Both the position numbers and the translations under genes were made by a program. Below the pieces are notes generated by a model. That model worked only from the letters and a program-made list of their open reading frames with translations. It searched no databases and was not told the DNA's origin. A stretch of DNA of 64,000 nt from positions 41,926 to 105,925 of IMG/VR virus record IMGVR_UViG_3300042544_003680, one strand, 5' to 3'. How positions within the stretch are numbered: the first letter of the stretch is position 1; each line of letters opens with the position of its first letter. Source of the DNA: a virus. Below, one piece after another: positions 46,024 through 54,548 of the stretch.

Positions 46024-46290
46024 TTAAAAATTTAGTTTAGATTCTTTGGTTCTTTTGTTTTTATTTTGAGGATTTTCTAAAATGACGAATTCTTTTCGAA
46101 TTGCAGAATACATTTCTTTTACAAGAAATTGAAAATCCTTTTTTTCTTGCTCGGTAAATCCGCTGACAAAAGGCATTTCTGCTCTAATCTTGTCCGGCAA
46201 ATGTAATCCATAAGAATGATCAACAGAAAGGCAAATGCTATCTAATTCAGCATCAGAAAGAGTTTCAGGTAAAAAAGCATTCTTTTTCAT
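46024..46290 (-). CDS. Hypothetical protein, 88 aa
   Basis: Soluble helical protein (LSDAELDSICLSVDHSYGLH). No motif recognised. Overlaps the YopX-like gene by ATGA. Confidence 0.58.
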   Translation of the reverse strand: MKKNAFLPETLSDAELDSICLSVDHSYGLHLPDKIRAEMPFVSGFTEQEKKDFQFLVKEMYSAIRKEFVILENPQNKNKRTKESKLNF

Positions 46291-46703
46291 ACTTTATGAT
46301 TTTGATGAACATTTCCAATTATTTCCAATCTTTGAGAATCAGTTGGCAGCACTTCTTTCGAAAGAAAGGATATTTCCATTTCTCCCTTTACTTTTTGATA
46401 CAAGATTTCACGAATAAAAGATGGTGCAGAATATTTAATCACTCCTTCATCTACACCCTCTTCTACAACATTTCGTTCAACATGACCGTATTCATCCAAA
46501 TCAACATCTATACGATAACGAGCATATTTCACAATATCACCTTCAAAAATTTTACATTGGTTTTTATCAACTAATCCAGTGAATTGTTCCACAACATAGT
46601 TCTCATCATTCAAGCAATGATTAATATCAAACATCTCATTTTTATTAATGTTTAGATATTTTCCATTAACTTTATTAAATACACGGAATAAGTTCTTGTT
46701 CAT
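46287..46703 (-). CDS. YopX-family protein, 138 aa
   Basis: The signature VEQFTGLVDKNQCKIFEGDIVKY and the closing LEIIGNVHQNHKV match the YopX domain common in phages of Gram-positive and other hosts (family consensus xQYTGLKDKNGxEIYEGDIV...IGNIYENPEL). A beta-rich fold of unknown function. Confidence 0.85.
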   Translation of the reverse strand: MNKNLFRVFNKVNGKYLNINKNEMFDINHCLNDENYVVEQFTGLVDKNQCKIFEGDIVKYARYRIDVDLDEYGHVERNVVEEGVDEGVIKYSAPSFIREILYQKVKGEMEISFLSKEVLPTDSQRLEIIGNVHQNHKV

Positions 46704-46707
46704 AATT

Positions 46708-47055
46708 TTAGCTCAAAGGATCAGAATTAACATTTTCTTCTATAGGAAGAACAACAGGATCTTCATCAGTTTTAATATGGTTATTGCCCATTCTATTCAA
46801 ATAATATTCTGCTTGTTCTTCCCGAGTCATATGAGTATAAGAATGATTCATTCGGGTTCTTCCTGAAATTCTCAAATATTCTTGCTCTAATGGACCAATT
46901 TCATAATTTTTTGGTTTGATTACGGGTTGAACTGTGCAAGTCAAATTATGCTTTTCTTGAATAGTCTTAATGGTTTGCATAAAATAATCCAGTCTTGATT
47001 CAAGATACTCGTCGGACAAATCAATGTCTACATTAAGATTTATATTCAAGTTCAT
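46708..47055 (-). CDS. Hypothetical protein, 115 aa
   Basis: Start at ATG 47055 (MNLNINLNVDIDLSDEY), as the promoter 47061-47088 is inside the longer frame. Acidic; a central helix resembles RMNHSYTHMTREEQAEYYLNR. No family recognised. Confidence 0.6.
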   Translation of the reverse strand: MNLNINLNVDIDLSDEYLESRLDYFMQTIKTIQEKHNLTCTVQPVIKPKNYEIGPLEQEYLRISGRTRMNHSYTHMTREEQAEYYLNRMGNNHIKTDEDPVVLPIEENVNSDPLS

Positions 47056-47060
47056 AAGGT

Positions 47061-47088
47061 ATATTACAGAAAAAAGTGATTTTGTCAA
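47061..47088 (-). promoter_or_regulatory. Sigma70-type promoter, leaderless geometry
   Basis: Minus strand TTGACA (47083-47088), 16-bp spacer, TAATAT (47061-47066), ATG at 47055. Overlaps the last codons region of the RuvB-like gene end. Confidence 0.8.
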
Positions 47089-47091
47089 CAA

Positions 47092-48048
47092 TTACCAAGA
47101 AAAACCTTCCCTAGTAATATAAGTTATGTATTTATTTCCTTTTTCTGTAGTCTTATAACCGTTGCTTTCTGCCGTCAATAATCCTCTCTGAATAAGATAT
47201 GCAATACTTTCTCCAAAACAACCTTGAAGATTTGAAATAGCAGAAATGATTTGCATTCTATTATATTGTTTAATACTACACAATTCCAAAACTTTAATTT
47301 CTGCAATTTTTAATCCTGCTGGATACATTTCTTTCATTTGTAATGCTTTCATTGCAAATTCATTTGTAACAGTTGTTATATTCATTAAATTGAATACATC
47401 TTGAACTAGATTTGTAATTGGACGGGCAGTTCCTCGTCCACATGCAGCAATTCGATCCAATGTTTGCTCACAATCACATTCCAAATTATTTTTAGAAAGA
47501 ATATATCGGGTAATTTCTTTCATTTCCTTCATATTATAATTTACCAAATTAATAATATTCATTCTGGATTGCAATGCAGCATCAACTTTATTTGGATGAT
47601 TTGTTGAAAGAATAATTACCTGATTTTTACGATTAAACGTTAAAACATTATCTCCCACTTGCAACAGTTTACCATCATTTTGACGATCCAGTGCTTTTCT
47701 TAGAAAAACTAGAAATTTTGCATGAGAAACCATTTTCAAATCTAATTCATGACATTCATCAATATACAAAACATATTTTTTTTCATTGGATAGAATGTCT
47801 AGAATTGGATCAAAATCTTTAATTAGACGAAAATCATTAGGCGATGCAAATTCCTGCATTGAGACACCTAGTTCTTCAGCAATTGCATTGCCATATGCCC
47901 GTGCAATTTCAGTTTTCCCTAATCCTGCTTCCCCAAACAAAAGCGGTTGAATCAAATCACCATTATGACCTACACTTGAAATACTCAAACTAAGTAGATT
48001 TTTTGCGTTTTCCTGACCTACAATGTGTTGTAACGAAGAATGAATCAT
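47092..48048 (-). CDS. RuvB-like Holliday junction helicase ATPase, 318 aa
   Basis: HIVGQENAKNLL (RuvB/AAA N-motif), Walker A FGEAGLGKTEIA (about residue 38), Walker B VLYIDECHEL, sensor 1 ILSTNHPN, Arg finger region LQSRM, and a C-terminal winged helix with AISNLQGCFGESIAYLIQRGLL, which parallels the RuvB domain III (E..IEPYLIQxGFL). Likely drives branch migration in recombination-dependent replication. No RuvA or RuvC is seen here. Adjacent to the UV endonuclease gene, so a repair unit. Confidence 0.85.
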   Translation of the reverse strand: MIHSSLQHIVGQENAKNLLSLSISSVGHNGDLIQPLLFGEAGLGKTEIARAYGNAIAEELGVSMQEFASPNDFRLIKDFDPILDILSNEKKYVLYIDECHELDLKMVSHAKFLVFLRKALDRQNDGKLLQVGDNVLTFNRKNQVIILSTNHPNKVDAALQSRMNIINLVNYNMKEMKEITRYILSKNNLECDCEQTLDRIAACGRGTARPITNLVQDVFNLMNITTVTNEFAMKALQMKEMYPAGLKIAEIKVLELCSIKQYNRMQIISAISNLQGCFGESIAYLIQRGLLTAESNGYKTTEKGNKYITYITREGFSW

Positions 48049-48051
48049 AGT

Positions 48052-48972
48052 TTATAGAATGTGATTTTGAAGTTTAAAAATAGCCTGATCTTTATGTTTT
48101 AATTCAACATCAAGAAAAATATGAGGATTATGGATAGTTGGATAACTATCTGGTAAATCTTTATGTTTTTTAGTTACCATGTTTTTTTCCACAATTCCTT
48201 CACTATAGTGAAAGAGGGGAGTATACATTCCCCATGTGGAATGTGCAAGCTGAAAAGCGTCTTTTTCAGAAAGATCACCGGGAAGCAAAGAGTGATGAAG
48301 ATAATCAAATGTAATTGGAATTTTGTATGGTTTGGCGAAATATTTAAATAGATTTTGAATACTCCAAACACCATTGCGATTGTCATTGTTCTCCAATACC
48401 AAGCGATTACGAACGTTGTCTGGTAGAGTTTCGTAGTTGCGCATTACATTGTCTGTAATGGCTCTAGGATCACCGTCTTTACGAACATGAATGTTGAGAG
48501 GGCAACTATAATCTTGGGGCAAGCCTAAGAGGTCAAAGAGTTCTGCATGCTGCGCCAAGTCACGAAAGGAGTTTTTAAGAATATTTGGATCGTTTGTAGA
48601 CAATGAAATATATTCCGATGGATGTGCCGACAATTTAATAAACTTTTTCTGAATAGTTTGTTTGATACGTTCTAGTTCAGCTTTGATTTCTGAGAAATTA
48701 GGCAATTCTGAAATACAGAGATTAACCGAATCATGTGTTATAACTGGAAACAAAGAAGATGAAATCCGATACCCACTAATATTATTATCCTGACAAAAAC
48801 GAATAGTCCGATGGGTATGAACAATATTATGTAAGATGCGACTGCATAGTTCTTTTAAAGAAATTATTTTTGATTGTTTATTAAATTGTGACAATGTCAT
48901 TGTTTTGAAATTCTGTTTAGAATCAGACAATGATTTACTAATGCAACAAAGGGACCAGTTATTAAAATTCAT
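48052..48972 (-). CDS. UV damage endonuclease (UvdE/UVDE), 306 aa
   Basis: TIM-barrel UVDE motifs: YRISSSLFPVITH, LSAHPSEYISLST, HAELFDLLGL, NIHVRKDGDP, RLVLENNDNRNGVWSI and ITFDYLHHSLLP, supplying the His/Glu/Asp metal ligands. UVDE nicks 5' to UV photoproducts as an alternative to nucleotide excision. Length matches bacterial UvsE (about 300 aa). Its promoter is embedded in the upstream terminator hairpin. Confidence 0.92.
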   Translation of the reverse strand: MNFNNWSLCCISKSLSDSKQNFKTMTLSQFNKQSKIISLKELCSRILHNIVHTHRTIRFCQDNNISGYRISSSLFPVITHDSVNLCISELPNFSEIKAELERIKQTIQKKFIKLSAHPSEYISLSTNDPNILKNSFRDLAQHAELFDLLGLPQDYSCPLNIHVRKDGDPRAITDNVMRNYETLPDNVRNRLVLENNDNRNGVWSIQNLFKYFAKPYKIPITFDYLHHSLLPGDLSEKDAFQLAHSTWGMYTPLFHYSEGIVEKNMVTKKHKDLPDSYPTIHNPHIFLDVELKHKDQAIFKLQNHIL

Positions 48973-48980
48973 AATTTTAT

Positions 48981-49018
48981 AAAAAGAAACGCACTACTGG
49001 AGAATATCCAGTAGTGCG
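48981..49018 (-). terminator. Terminator hairpin overlapping the uvdE promoter
   Basis: Perfect 11-bp stem CGCACTACTGG/CCAGTAGTGCG (48990-49000 with 49008-49018), loop of 7, followed on the minus strand by TTTCTTTTT. Ends the AAA+ ATPase transcript. Confidence 0.85.
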
Positions 49019-49028
49019 CTCTTGTCAA
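49001..49028 (-). promoter_or_regulatory. Sigma70-type promoter inside a terminator hairpin (uvdE)
   Basis: Minus strand TTGACA (49023-49028), 16-bp spacer, TATTCT (49001-49006). The -10 lies in the hairpin loop, so RNA from this promoter starts within the distal arm and cannot form the terminator. Confidence 0.7.
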
Positions 49029-49037
49029 GAGGGTTTT

Positions 49038-50219
49038 TTAGAAAGCAAAGTTATGTTTCATTCTTGGACGAACTCGTCCAATTAATACACTTCCATTAAT
49101 GTGAACTGCTTCAAATCCTTTTCGATTTTCTTTAAATGAGACTATTTCATCAGGAATCCAATAAATACTTTCGTATTTTTCCGTTTTATAATCTCCGATT
49201 AATGAAGTATCTGTACTAATCGTTGGATTTTTATCATTCGGAGTCATTTTTATACCAACTACTGTATAATCCGATTTATACTCACGATTTTCCACCGAAT
49301 AATATTTAAGAATTTCTTCTTTTAATGAAGTATCGCCTTGTAGGAACATTTCGAGTTTATCCTCTAAAGAAGATATAGTATTTTCATCAACTTCATAAAT
49401 ATTAGTTTCTGGATTTTTTAGATAATATCCAGTTTTTCGCAAAACAAGACTATAAAAACTTGGACGTTCATGTTCAACATTAAAGAAATTAATAAAGTCG
49501 CTTGGAATTTCATCATAAAGATTACATTCCTCCAAAATACTCACTAGAACATCCATACTTAATTGAGGAATTTTTAGTAATTGATCGCTGACAATACTCA
49601 ATTTTTCTTTATTTTTGAGTTTATCATGCACTATAAGATCAATCATTTCTTCGCTTAAAAAGTCATAACTCTTGCTGTAACGAATACGCTGTGGACGATT
49701 AAGAAAATATTTTCCAATATTAACGTCATTAGAAGTCAATAAAAATAAATGCCGAGATTTACTTGTTCCATCCATAATAGAAAGGAAGAAATTTCTGGAT
49801 TTTTCATCACTATACAATTTTTCAAACTCGTCAATAAAAATAATTGAAGTAGTGTTTATATTTTCAATGAATTGTACAAACTTATCATCATCATATGCAG
49901 TGGGAAGAATAATTACGGGAATTCCTATTTTTGCACAAATTTGTTTTGCTTCAATAGTTTTTCCAGTTCCTTTCGGACCACTCAACAGAACTCCCATACC
50001 CCGATTGATTTTTCGAAATGTATCAATTACCCGATCAACAATAGATTCAGTTGAAGTGTATATTTTTTCTGGGAAAGTGAAATCTTCCCTTTTTTCCAAG
50101 TAATAACCGCTCATTGGATCATACATTATAGCATATGTTCCAATTGGAAGAGATTTCTTGATGTCTGCGAATTTTGTAATAGTTATTCGGTTATTTGATG
50201 TGATATATTGCGAGTCCAT
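49038..50219 (-). CDS. AAA+ ATPase, 393 aa
   Basis: Walker A LLSGPKGTGKTIEAK (about residue 84), Walker B SIIFIDEFEKL, sensor 1 FLLTSNDVN and an RPQRIRY Arg-finger-like segment. The N-terminal 70 residues and the long C-terminal region (250-393; includes VVGIKMTPND) are not recognised. Such stand-alone AAA+ proteins in large phages may remodel virion or replication complexes. Function unknown. Confidence 0.8.
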   Translation of the reverse strand: MDSQYITSNNRITITKFADIKKSLPIGTYAIMYDPMSGYYLEKREDFTFPEKIYTSTESIVDRVIDTFRKINRGMGVLLSGPKGTGKTIEAKQICAKIGIPVIILPTAYDDDKFVQFIENINTTSIIFIDEFEKLYSDEKSRNFFLSIMDGTSKSRHLFLLTSNDVNIGKYFLNRPQRIRYSKSYDFLSEEMIDLIVHDKLKNKEKLSIVSDQLLKIPQLSMDVLVSILEECNLYDEIPSDFINFFNVEHERPSFYSLVLRKTGYYLKNPETNIYEVDENTISSLEDKLEMFLQGDTSLKEEILKYYSVENREYKSDYTVVGIKMTPNDKNPTISTDTSLIGDYKTEKYESIYWIPDEIVSFKENRKGFEAVHINGSVLIGRVRPRMKHNFAF

Positions 50220-50228
50220 TATATTAAG

Positions 50229-50651
50229 TTAATTTTTAACGACAAATACTTCCATCCATTCTGGAGATTTGTGCTGCAATATATTCATATCTTTTCGATT
50301 GTCAACAAAAACATCAAAAACATATCCTTTTCCTTTTGATGCTTTTTTCTTTGTTACTGCACTTCCTCGGTCCTGTACTATAAATGTTCCATTTCCGACT
50401 TTACCTTTTAAGTTTGGAATAATAATTTTAGTTCCAAACTTAAAATCTGGATGTGCTGCAACAGTAATTCCTTTTTTTGCAACTTTGGTATTTTGGTCAC
50501 TAACCTTTTTACCAAATGGTGCTTGTGGATAATAATATGTTATGCGTGCTTTTATTTTTTGCAAAGCAGAGGGTTTCTGTGTTTGTTCTTTTTCTATTGC
50601 AGAACAAGAGCATAAACAAGAAATGATAAAAAATATAGATATTGTTTTCAT
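50229..50651 (-). CDS. Lipoprotein with 3D (MltA-like) domain, 140 aa
   Basis: Signal peptide and lipobox (ISCLCSC, Cys at about 16), followed by a double-psi barrel: ARITYYYPQAPFGKK, VAAHPDFKFGTKIIIPN and FIVQDRGSAVTKKKA...GYVFDVFVDN, with the Asp residues that give the 3D domain its name. Found in lytic transglycosylases and RlpA-like proteins. It could cut or bind peptidoglycan at the outer membrane, perhaps during lysis. ATGA overlap with the LRR gene upstream. Confidence 0.8.
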   Translation of the reverse strand: MKTISIFFIISCLCSCSAIEKEQTQKPSALQKIKARITYYYPQAPFGKKVSDQNTKVAKKGITVAAHPDFKFGTKIIIPNLKGKVGNGTFIVQDRGSAVTKKKASKGKGYVFDVFVDNRKDMNILQHKSPEWMEVFVVKN

Positions 50652-51232
50652 GTGTCGAAGTTTACATTAGAGCAATAGTCCATAGAAATCAAGTGATTAC
50701 CTTTGCCAAAAGTTGGGAAAAAATCATCTTTAAAAATTTTTGGTCCAAATAAAAAACTATTTAATTTGTTTCGGTAAATATGAAAATAACCATCTATAAT
50801 TTTTGGTGAACCTTTTAAGGTAACTAAATAGTTAAATTCACAATTGAAAAAACCATGTACTATTTTCGGTGCTCCAATTAGATTAACTAACTTATTATTG
50901 CTACATTCAAATCCTCCTCCAATACTTTGCGGCATTCCTTCTAAAGTAGTTAATTTATTGCCATTACAAAGCAAATGTCCTCCAATTCTTTTTGGACCTC
51001 CTTTTAAATTAATTAAGCTATTATAATTACAGATAAAACTTCCTCCAACACTTTTTGGACCATTTTCTAATGATGATATTCCAGTATAACTACAAAAGAA
51101 ACCTCCTTCTATAATTTTTGGAATATTTTTAAGTGTAATTAAATCAGTATAATTACAATCAAAATTTCCAAGAATTACTTCTGGAAGATTGGGAAGTTCC
51201 TCTAAATTTTCTAATGTTAGTTTAAAGTTCAT
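50648..51232 (-). CDS. LRR-like repeat protein, 194 aa (7 modules, longest copy)
   Basis: Seven tandem modules such as FICNYNSLINLKGGPKRIGG and FECSNNKLVNLIGAPKIVHG, then a diverged penultimate module (SFLFGPK) and cap NHLISMDY. The N-terminus (KLTLENLEELPNLPEVI) replaces the usual short DxSxKxLxxLPxxPxI start. Last member of the minus-strand cluster, overlapping both neighbours. Confidence 0.82.
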   Translation of the reverse strand: MNFKLTLENLEELPNLPEVILGNFDCNYTDLITLKNIPKIIEGGFFCSYTGISSLENGPKSVGGSFICNYNSLINLKGGPKRIGGHLLCNGNKLTTLEGMPQSIGGGFECSNNKLVNLIGAPKIVHGFFNCEFNYLVTLKGSPKIIDGYFHIYRNKLNSFLFGPKIFKDDFFPTFGKGNHLISMDYCSNVNFDT

Positions 51233-51542
51233 CTTTTTGAGCGGAGATATAATCCATTGTTAATAACGAATTACTGTTGCACATTACCCGAAGTGTTGTT
51301 TTAGGAGAATATATCAAATTAGTTAATTTATTAAAGGAACACCAAAAAAGTCTCCCTACAAATTTTGGTGCTCCTTTTAAATCCGATAAATTATTAGCAG
51401 CACAGTCGAAGTGTCCTCTGACAACTTCTGGGGAACATTTTAAGCTAGTCAACTGATTGATGGCAACTTCAAAATTGCCATCAAAAATTTTAGGAAAAAC
51501 TGGTATTTTCTTTAAACCTTGGTTATTGTAATAAACATTCAT
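51222..51542 (-). CDS. LRR-like repeat protein, 106 aa (3 modules)
   Basis: Begins MNVYYNNQGLKKIPVFP. Modules FEVAINQLTSLKCSPEVVRG, FDCAANNLSDLKGAPKFVG and FWCSFNKLTNLIYSPK, then cap NSLLTMDYIS. Overlaps the next gene by 11 bases. Confidence 0.82.
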   Translation of the reverse strand: MNVYYNNQGLKKIPVFPKIFDGNFEVAINQLTSLKCSPEVVRGHFDCAANNLSDLKGAPKFVGRLFWCSFNKLTNLIYSPKTTLRVMCNSNSLLTMDYISAQKDEL

Positions 51543-51919
51543 AATATGTTTTCCAGATTAGTTGGAATATAATCAACTGACAGCAAGTTATTATGATGAT
51601 ATGAGGTCCAAAGTGGTTCTTTAGGAAAATATAACAAACTGGTTAGTCTATTTCTCGAACAATAAAATGCTCCTCCGACATTTTTTGGACCTCCTTTTAA
51701 AGTAAACAAAATATTGCAACTACAATTATACCCTCCTCTTATAGTTTGTGGCGATCCCTTTAAATTAGTTAATTTATTGTGTTTAATATTAACGTGATCA
51801 TTTATATTTTTAGGGCAATCTTCTAAACTAGTCAAACCTCTAAGTATACAAATCAAACTATTGCCGTTATCATGAAAGATTTTAATTCCATTATTTTTTA
51901 AATATGTTATATTTATCAT
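51539..51919 (-). CDS. LRR-like repeat protein, 126 aa (4 modules)
   Basis: An atypical N-terminus (ITYLKNNGIKIFHDNGNS) precedes four modules; the second, VNIKHNKLTNLKGSPQTIRG, lacks the usual Cys. Cap NNLLSVDYIP. ATGA-type overlaps on both sides imply translational coupling along the cluster. Confidence 0.8.
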   Translation of the reverse strand: MINITYLKNNGIKIFHDNGNSLICILRGLTSLEDCPKNINDHVNIKHNKLTNLKGSPQTIRGGYNCSCNILFTLKGGPKNVGGAFYCSRNRLTSLLYFPKEPLWTSYHHNNLLSVDYIPTNLENIL

Positions 51920-52239
51920 ACCCGGAAATTTTTTACACTTGAAACGTAATCAAAAGAAATCAGATTATTATAATAACAAAATACATTTCTTGATAATTTT
52001 GGACTATATAATAAACTATTCAAGTTATTCCAACCGCAATTAAAATTCCCTTTTACAATTTTCGGACCTCCTTTTAAAGTAAATAAGTTATTTCTGAAAC
52101 AGTCAAAATAACCAAGTACAATTCTAGGTGATCCTTGTAAGCTAGTTATTTGATTATTACTGAAAACTGCCATTCCTTTTACAAAATCTGGTAATTCTGG
52201 CAGTTTTGTTAATTTTTTAAAAGAATAATCAATATTCAT
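51916..52239 (-). CDS. LRR-like repeat protein, 107 aa (3 modules)
   Basis: Standard start (MNIDYSFKKLTKLPELPDFV), modules FDCFRNNLFTLKGGPKIVKG and FNCGWNNLNSLLYSPK, cap NNLISFDYVS. Confidence 0.82.
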   Translation of the reverse strand: MNIDYSFKKLTKLPELPDFVKGMAVFSNNQITSLQGSPRIVLGYFDCFRNNLFTLKGGPKIVKGNFNCGWNNLNSLLYSPKLSRNVFCYYNNLISFDYVSSVKNFRV

Positions 52240-52496
52240 ACTAGATGTTTATTAAATGGAATATAATCCCTTGACAGTAAATGATTATAAGAATACCAAC
52301 TTCTTCCCATTACTATTTTTGGGGTTTCTAGTAAATAAACTAGTTTATTATAAGAGCAATCAAAACTAGAATTTATAATTTTTGGACATCCTTTTAGGCT
52401 AGTTAAAAGATTGTCGGCACACCAAAAATAACCATCTAAAATTTTTGGAAAAGATGGTAGTTCTGGTAAATCTTTACAAGAAAGGTCGATATTCAT
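52236..52496 (-). CDS. LRR-like repeat protein, 86 aa (2 modules)
   Basis: One of the shortest intact copies: MNIDLSCKDLPELPSFPKIL, modules FWCADNLLTSLKGCPKII and FDCSYNKLVYLLETPKIV, cap NHLLSRDYIP. Shows the minimal unit of start, modules and cap. Confidence 0.8.
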   Translation of the reverse strand: MNIDLSCKDLPELPSFPKILDGYFWCADNLLTSLKGCPKIINSSFDCSYNKLVYLLETPKIVMGRSWYSYNHLLSRDYIPFNKHLV

Positions 52497-52519
52497 AATG
52501 GTAACTAAATAAATACGGT

Positions 52520-53023
52520 TTATATATGAACACTATTCGGGATATAATCAAGAGATAATAAACAGTTAGCAATGTACGATAACTCAAAAGGATTTTTTGG
52601 TGTATAAATTAGACTTGTTATCTTATTACGATTACACATAAAACATCCATTTACTCTTTTTGGTGCGCCATATAAAGTAATTAAATCATTTTCTTCGCAC
52701 CAAAAATTACCAACACTCTTTGGTGATCCTTCTAAATTAGTTAAATCGTTATCACTACAATGAAATTCGTCACCCACATTTTCTGGACCTCCTTTTAAAC
52801 TAGTCAACCTGTTCACGCTACACCAGAAATGGGTTCCGACAAATTTTGGCCCTTTTTCTAAACTAGTTAATCGGTTTCTTCTGCAATAGAAACTTCCATT
52901 TACGATTTTCGGCGATCCTTTTAATGTAGTTAATTTATTATTATGACACCAAAGATCGCCATTTATAATTTCAGGAAGTTCTGGTAATTTTGGTAATCTT
53001 TTACCGGATAAATTTATTTCCAT
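52520..53023 (-). CDS. LRR-like repeat protein, 167 aa (6 modules)
   Basis: The clearest array: LWCHNNKLTTLKGSPKIVNG, FYCRRNRLTSLEKGPKFVG, FWCSVNRLTSLKGGPENVG, FHCSDNDLTNLEGSPKSV, FWCEENDLITLYGAPKRV, FMCNRNKITSLIYTPK, cap NCLLSLDYIP. The third and fourth residues of each module (before Asn) vary most. Confidence 0.85.
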   Translation of the reverse strand: MEINLSGKRLPKLPELPEIINGDLWCHNNKLTTLKGSPKIVNGSFYCRRNRLTSLEKGPKFVGTHFWCSVNRLTSLKGGPENVGDEFHCSDNDLTNLEGSPKSVGNFWCEENDLITLYGAPKRVNGCFMCNRNKITSLIYTPKNPFELSYIANCLLSLDYIPNSVHI

Positions 53024-53337
53024 AAATTTCTTGTGTTAGAATAATCCAAAGATAATAAGTGATTGTATTTAATAGATATAGAAGTTATAATTTTTGGACC
53101 ATATATTAAATTAGACAAACGATTAAATTCCCCATATAAGTGACCTCCAATAAATCTGGATATTCCATATAAACTAGTTAATCTATTATGATAACAGTGA
53201 AAATTTTCTTCTACCGTTTGGGGAGAATTTTCCAAATTAGTTGACGAATTATAACCACACAAAAAGAAACTTCCATGTATAATTTTTGGTGATCTTGGTA
53301 ATTTTTCCAATTCTTTAAAAGAACGATCAAATTTCAT
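53014..53337 (-). CDS. LRR-like repeat protein, 107 aa (3 modules)
   Basis: First gene of the minus cluster. Start MKFDRSFKELEKLPRSPKII; modules are more diverged (FFLCGYNSSTNLENSPQTV; LYGEFNRLSNLIYGPK); cap NHLLSLDYSN. Confidence 0.8.
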   Translation of the reverse strand: MKFDRSFKELEKLPRSPKIIHGSFFLCGYNSSTNLENSPQTVEENFHCYHNRLTSLYGISRFIGGHLYGEFNRLSNLIYGPKIITSISIKYNHLLSLDYSNTRNLWK

Positions 53338-53366
53338 AATGAAATGATTTTCTAGTTAAGATGTTT

Positions 53367-53633
53367 TTAAATTTCATCATCTTGATATTCTTCGAAGTCA
53401 TCCATATTGTCAACCACAAAATCGACCATAGCTTCGATTAATTCATTCCAATCTTCATCTTCATCATCTGGAGAAACAGTTTTCAACTCTTCAAAAATTT
53501 CTTCCCGACTTGCATTTTCTTCACTTAGTTCTGCAATCAATTTGCTAAGTTTTTTGGTTTGTCTGGAAGTTAATTCAATTCCAAAATCGTCAGCAATATT
53601 TTCCAAGTTTGATTTAATTTCTTCGTCTGTCAT
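53367..53633 (-). CDS. Hypothetical acidic protein, 88 aa
   Basis: Very acidic, helical (MTDEEIKSNLENIADDFGIE; ends DFEEYQDDEI). Not recognised. A terminator at 53663-53702 and an ACTAAATA-like box lie upstream, so it may begin a late transcript that includes the LRR cluster. Confidence 0.55.
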   Translation of the reverse strand: MTDEEIKSNLENIADDFGIELTSRQTKKLSKLIAELSEENASREEIFEELKTVSPDDEDEDWNELIEAMVDFVVDNMDDFEEYQDDEI

Positions 53634-53662
53634 AAGTTAAAAATTATTTAGTCTATAAATAG

Positions 53663-53702
53663 AAAAAAGGGGTTTCTGCGAAATTGCAGAAACCCCTTTT
53701 TT
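53663..53702. terminator. Bidirectional terminator
   Basis: GGGGTTTCTGC/GCAGAAACCCC (53669-53679 with 53686-53696), loop GAAATT, A-run and T-run on the two sides. Ends the 54150-53710 gene on the minus strand. Confidence 0.93.
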
Positions 53703-53709
53703 ATTAGGG

Positions 53710-54150
53710 TCACACAGTCACTTCGTCATGGACATCTTCAGTTAGAAACACCACAGAATCAGAAGATTCGTCCGATTCAGTGGATTCCTCTACTGCATGG
53801 ATTTCTCCTGCCTCAACTGCTTCTGGTGCGGTTTCTGGTGCTTCCGGGGAAAGCAGTGCAACCTTTGCTTTACGAGGCTTGTTGACCTTTGTAGTGGGAG
53901 CAAGACACTTCAACATATCAGCAACATTCTGATGAATGCCATACTTTTCAATTGCTTGTTCCTTAGTGAGATTTTCACTTTTGATAATGTTGCGACCACC
54001 CCGAGAAACATAACTATTGTCCAATTGTTCGGCAGAAATATTATACCGATTCATTAGATCGTTGAATTGCTTTGGATTAGTCGGAACACTCTCTCCAGTA
54101 ACTTTGCAAACGAGAGAATAACGATTATTTGGATTTGTAGGACGAGCCAT
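53710..54150 (-). CDS. Hypothetical protein, 146 aa
   Basis: N-terminal block MARPTNPNNRYSLVCKVTGE and LTKEQAIEKYGIHQNVADML look like a small DNA-binding-type helical domain; the C-terminal 50 residues are Ala/Glu/Ser-rich and acidic, probably disordered. An AATAAATA box lies right at the ATG. Late gene of unknown role. Confidence 0.58.
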   Translation of the reverse strand: MARPTNPNNRYSLVCKVTGESVPTNPKQFNDLMNRYNISAEQLDNSYVSRGGRNIIKSENLTKEQAIEKYGIHQNVADMLKCLAPTTKVNKPRKAKVALLSPEAPETAPEAVEAGEIHAVEESTESDESSDSVVFLTEDVHDEVTV

Positions 54151-54212
54151 ATATTTATTTGGTTTTTTGTTGTTGTTTATTTGGGTTGTTTTGCTTTTTC
54201 TTGGGTGTAAAA

Positions 54213-54521
54213 TTAGAAATTAATTGCAGTTTTATCAACTGGACCTTTGTAAGTAAAGCCCAAATCTTTAATAGCATCAAATACTTGTTTAGCAGAAAGA
54301 TTTGAAAAGCTATAAAAACATTCCGCTTCCCGACTATAATTATTTCGAAGAATAGGAGATTTTTCGAAAAATGATTCTGCTGCTGCTTCCACTTCGTCAT
54401 CTTCCATCATCTCGTCCAGATCATCATTCAAAACATCGCCCATACCTACCATAAAACATACATCTTCATCTGGATAACAATTGGAATAAAATCCGATAAG
54501 TTCTGGTTTAATATTATTCAT
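54213..54521 (-). CDS. Hypothetical acidic protein, 102 aa
   Basis: Acidic central stretch (LNDDLDEMMEDDEVEAAAE) followed by a small alpha/beta domain (LSAKQVFDAIKDLGFTYKGP). Not recognised. Confidence 0.55.
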   Translation of the reverse strand: MNNIKPELIGFYSNCYPDEDVCFMVGMGDVLNDDLDEMMEDDEVEAAAESFFEKSPILRNNYSREAECFYSFSNLSAKQVFDAIKDLGFTYKGPVDKTAINF

Positions 54522-54548
54522 AAGCTGATTTATTTGGTGTGGTGATTA

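Noticed and set aside
50648-53337. CRISPR array or DNA tandem repeats
   Set aside because: The repetition is at protein level (21-residue modules) with strongly diverged DNA; there are no constant direct repeats with unique spacers.
54155-54400. Minus-strand 81-aa Lys/Gln-rich ORF
   Set aside because: Overlaps the 102-aa acidic protein in another frame; Asn/Gln/Lys composition is that of AT-rich noncoding frames.
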